Source: Pseudomonas sp. HR96 (GTDB taxonomy: Bacteria; Pseudomonadota; Gammaproteobacteria; Pseudomonadales; Pseudomonadaceae). From it: a stretch of 64,000 bases of DNA. A program made the position numbers and the translations under genes. The stretch lies in assembly GCF_034059295.1 (NCBI RefSeq), contig NZ_CP139141.1:5315001-5379000 (forward strand), given 5' to 3'. Shown here piece by piece: positions 61,450 to 64,000 of the stretch. The stretch's first letter is position 1; every line of letters starts with the position of its first letter. Below the pieces are notes generated by a model. That model was given only the letters and a program-made list of their open reading frames with translations. It had not been told where the DNA came from and ran no database searches.

Positions 61450-62417
61450 GCCTCCTCCAGAGGCAGGTCGAGCAGGCGGCGCGCCATCTGGTCGGCGGCG
61501 CGCACCAGCGCGTCGGTGATGCCCGGCTCGGAGGCCGCGTGGCCGGCGTCGCGAATCACCTGCAGTTCGCTGTTGGGCCAGTTCTGGTGCAATTCCCAGG
61601 CGTTGTCCAGCGGGCAGATGACGTCGTAGCGGCCGTGCACGATCACCGCTGGCAGGTGGGCGATGCGTGGCATGTCGCGAATCAGCTGGTCGGGCTCGAG
61701 GAAGGCATTGTTGACGAAGTAATGGCATTCGATGCGGGCGATCGACAGGGCGCGCTGCGGCTCGCTGAAACGGTCGACCACCAGCGGGTTGGGGCGCAAC
61801 GTTGCGGTGCGGCCCTCCCAGGTGGACCAGGCCTTGGCCGCGTGCATCTGGGCGATCTGGTCAGGGCCGGTCAGGCGCTTGTGGAAGGCGCTGAGCAGGT
61901 CATCGCGCTCATCGGCCGGGATCGGCGCCAGGTAATCCTGCCAGTAGTCAGGGAACAGGCGGCTGGCGCCGGCCTGGTAGAACCATTCGATTTCCTGCGG
62001 GCGGCACAGGAAGATGCCGCGCAGGATCAGGCCATGCACGCGCTCGGGGTGGGCCTGGGCGTAGGCCAGCGACAGGGTCGAACCCCAGGAGCCGCCGAAC
62101 AGCACCCATTTCTCGATGCCCAGATGCTCGCGGATGCGTTCGAGGTCGGCCACCAGGTGCCAGGTGGTGTTGTTCTCCAGGCTGGCATGGGGCGTGGAGC
62201 GACCGCAGCCACGCTGGTCGAAGGTAATAATTCGATACAGATTAGGGTCGAAATAGCGCCGGCTCTGAGCGTCGCAACCCGCTCCAGGGCCACCGTGAAT
62301 GAACACCACCGGCAACCCTTCCGGGGACCCGCTCTCGTCGACGTACAGCACATGCGGCGCCTCTACGGCCAGATCGTGCCGGGCGTAGGGTTTGATCTGC
62401 GGGTACAAGGTCTGCAT
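61446..62417 (-). CDS. pip: Proline iminopeptidase
   Basis: A cytoplasmic alpha/beta-hydrolase (peptidase S33) that releases N-terminal proline from peptides. From ATG 62417 ([10 protein letters not shown]) it has 323 residues; GGAG lies seven bases upstream. The oxyanion-hole motif HGGPGAG (residues 41-47), the nucleophile Ser110 in GGSWGS, and the C-terminal DAGHAASE with the catalytic His are present. It is coupled to dtd by overlap. Confidence 0.95.
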   Translation of the reverse strand: MQTLYPQIKPYARHDLAVEAPHVLYVDESGSPEGLPVVFIHGGPGAGCDAQSRRYFDPNLYRIITFDQRGCGRSTPHASLENNTTWHLVADLERIREHLGIEKWVLFGGSWGSTLSLAYAQAHPERVHGLILRGIFLCRPQEIEWFYQAGASRLFPDYWQDYLAPIPADERDDLLSAFHKRLTGPDQIAQMHAAKAWSTWEGRTATLRPNPLVVDRFSEPQRALSIARIECHYFVNNAFLEPDQLIRDMPRIAHLPAVIVHGRYDVICPLDNAWELHQNWPNSELQVIRDAGHAASEPGITDALVRAADQMARRLLDLPLEEA

Positions 62418-62518
62418 CACGCGCTCCGTAGGAATGGTCCAAATCTTGGCTGGAGCCATCATAAACCTGAATACAGGTTTGGCGCATTCCCCCTGTTAAT
62501 CATGTGGATGTCCAATGG

Positions 62519-63319
62519 TCAGGCGTAACGCTCCTTACCCCAACCGACAAATGCCTCCAGCATCTGCCGAATGACCCGCTGGGTCGGCTCGGCCAGATCT
62601 TCGCGATAGTTGAAGGGCTCGAACTCTTCCATATACCGGCACTGCGCCAACTCCAGCTGCACGGCATGGATGTCACGCGCCGGGTCGCCGTAGTGGCGGG
62701 TGATGTGGCCGCCCTTGAAGCGCCCGTTGAGCACGTGGCTGTAGCCCTCGGCGGCGGTGCACACGGCTTCCAGGCGCGAAGCCACCTCCGGGTCGCAGCT
62801 GGCGCCGTTGAAAGTGCCCAGGTTGAAGTCCGGCAGCTGGCCTTCGAACAGGTGCGGCACCACCGAGCGAATCGAATGGGCATCCCACAACAATGCATAG
62901 CCGTGCTCGGCGCGCAGGCGCTCGAGCTCGCTGCGCAGTTGCTCGTGGTAAGGCGTCCAGACATTGCCCAGGTAGCGCGCGCGCTCCTCGCTGGACGGTT
63001 CCAGGCCCGGCTTGAACAACGGCACGCCGTCGAACAGGGTGGCGGGATAGAGTCCGGTGGTGGCGCCGGCGTACAGCGGCTTGTCGTCGGCAGGACGGTT
63101 CAGGTCGATGACGAAACGCGAGTAGTGCCCGGCCAGCACGCTGGCGCCCATGTCCCGGGCGAAGGCGTACAGCAGGGGAATGTGCCAGTCGGTATCCGGC
63201 AGGCCCAGCGCTTCGTCGACCAGACCGGCTTCCACCGCCGCAGTCAGCTCCAGGCCGGCGTGGGGGATGCTGATCAGCAACGGGATGCGCCCTTGGGTGA
63301 AGCTCAGAACGTTGTCCAT
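62519..63319 (-). CDS. hutG: N-formylglutamate deformylase
   Basis: HutG hydrolyses N-formylglutamate to glutamate and formate, the last step of the five-step histidine degradation route of Pseudomonas. The 266 residues show PLLISIPHAGLELT near the N terminus, HYSRFVIDLNRP, LLWDAHSIRS and GHITRHYGDP, typical of the FGase family with metal-binding His residues. The ribosome site AAGGAG overlaps the hutI stop region. It is the last gene of a hut operon that continues past the window end. Confidence 0.96.
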   Translation of the reverse strand: MDNVLSFTQGRIPLLISIPHAGLELTAAVEAGLVDEALGLPDTDWHIPLLYAFARDMGASVLAGHYSRFVIDLNRPADDKPLYAGATTGLYPATLFDGVPLFKPGLEPSSEERARYLGNVWTPYHEQLRSELERLRAEHGYALLWDAHSIRSVVPHLFEGQLPDFNLGTFNGASCDPEVASRLEAVCTAAEGYSHVLNGRFKGGHITRHYGDPARDIHAVQLELAQCRYMEEFEPFNYREDLAEPTQRVIRQMLEAFVGWGKERYA

Positions 63320-63328
63320 GCGGTCTCC

Positions 63329-64000
63329 TTAAATACTGACGAGGGCGCCGTGGCGAACCACGCGCTTGTTCAACTCACCGCCCAGCCAGTAGGCGAGGTC
63401 GGCGGGCCGGTCGATGTCCCAGGCGACGAAGTCGGCATGCTTGCCGGCCTCCAGCGAACCGTGGCTGGCCTGCATGCCCAGCGCCGTGGCCGCGTGCAGG
63501 GTGACGCCGGCCAAGGCCTCTTCCGGAGTCATGCGAAACAGCGTGCAGGCCATGTTCATCATCAGCCGCAGCGACAAGGCCGGCGAGGTGCCGGGGTTGA
63601 GGTCGCTGGCGATGGCGATCTGCACGCCGTGCTTGCGCAGGGCCTCCATGGGCGGCAGCTGGGTCTCGCGCAGGAAGTAGAACGCGCCCGGCAGCAGCAC
63701 GGCAACGGTGCCAGCGGCGGCCATGGCCTGGGCGTCGTCCTCGGTCATGAATTCCAGGTGATCGGCGGACAGCGCGTGGTAACGCGCCGCCAGCGTGGAA
63801 CCGTGCAGCGAGGACAATTGCTCGGCATGCAGTTTCACCGGCAGGTCCAGGCCCTGCGCCACCTTGAACAGGCGCTCGACCTGCTCCGGGGAAAACGCCA
63901 GGTATTCGCAGAAGGCGTCCACCGCATCCACCAACCCTTCCTCGGCCAGCGCCGGCAGCATCTGCGTGCAGATGTGGTCGATGTAGGCGTCGGCCTGGCC
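63329..64000 (-). CDS. hutI: Imidazolonepropionase (5' end outside window)
   Basis: HutI hydrolyses imidazolonepropionate to formiminoglutamate in histidine degradation. The window holds the C-terminal 223 residues of a protein of about 400; the frame runs open to position 64000. Visible metal and substrate motifs are [23 protein letters not shown] and [13 protein letters not shown], as in amidohydrolase-fold imidazolonepropionases. It ends nine bases before hutG. Confidence 0.95.
   Translation of the reverse strand, partial: GQADAYIDHICTQMLPALAEEGLVDAVDAFCEYLAFSPEQVERLFKVAQGLDLPVKLHAEQLSSLHGSTLAARYHALSADHLEFMTEDDAQAMAAAGTVAVLLPGAFYFLRETQLPPMEALRKHGVQIAIASDLNPGTSPALSLRLMMNMACTLFRMTPEEALAGVTLHAATALGMQASHGSLEAGKHADFVAWDIDRPADLAYWLGGELNKRVVRHGALVSI

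Overview
The window is a 64 kb piece of a Pseudomonas chromosome. The evidence is high-GC codon use, a type IV pilus pilMNOPQ operon fused to aroK-aroB, a short malic enzyme, NhaP2- and MscK-type transport proteins, osmoregulated glucan genes, histidine utilisation genes, and a gene order from hemE to hut that I recall from P. aeruginosa and other members of the genus. It is almost entirely core genome. I see no prophage, transposase, CRISPR array, rRNA or tRNA gene.

Layout. Positions 1-6.5 kb: the 3' part of putA (proline to glutamate), a DmdC-like acyl-CoA dehydrogenase and a proline-racemase-family enzyme with a Ser/Cys pair. 6.7-17.6 kb: the K+/H+ antiporter NhaP2, a large MscK-type channel, the pseudokinase SelO, thioredoxin 2, an orphan ParA, a divergent LysR/MFS exporter pair and a b561-type cytochrome. 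17.9-28.7 kb, all on the minus strand: hemE, gltBD (glutamate synthase, with a clear sigma-70 promoter), damX, aroB and aroK. 28.7-33.6 kb: pilMNOPQ on the minus strand, divergent from the PBP1A gene. 36.5-41.6 kb: a small conserved protein, maeB, a secreted nuclease, rpmE and priA. 41.8-46.8 kb: argS, a SPOR protein, hslVU with a near-perfect sigma-32 promoter, and a DUF971 gene.

46.9-54.7 kb: a phosphoethanolamine transferase, then ubiE-ubiJ-ubiB, hisI-hisE, tatABC and rsmE, tightly packed and often overlapping. 54.8-64 kb: a chemoreceptor with a sigma-28 (FliA) promoter, opgGH, pip-dtd, and hutG plus the 3' part of hutI.

Main points for a second look. (1) The medium-chain polyhydroxyalkanoate cluster phaC1ZC2DFI, which in the pseudomonads I know lies between the DUF971 gene and ubiE, is absent; a phosphoethanolamine transferase sits there instead. 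(2) The intrinsic terminator of rpmE lies inside the signal-peptide codons of the downstream nuclease gene. (3) Alternative sigma factor promoters can be read by eye: sigma-32 for hslVU, sigma-28 for the chemoreceptor, and a sigma-54-like site before nhaP2. (4) Extragenic palindromes share a GTRGGAG head with different stems. (5) The proline-racemase-family enzyme carries Ser in place of the first catalytic Cys. I do not see a clearly new multi-gene system.
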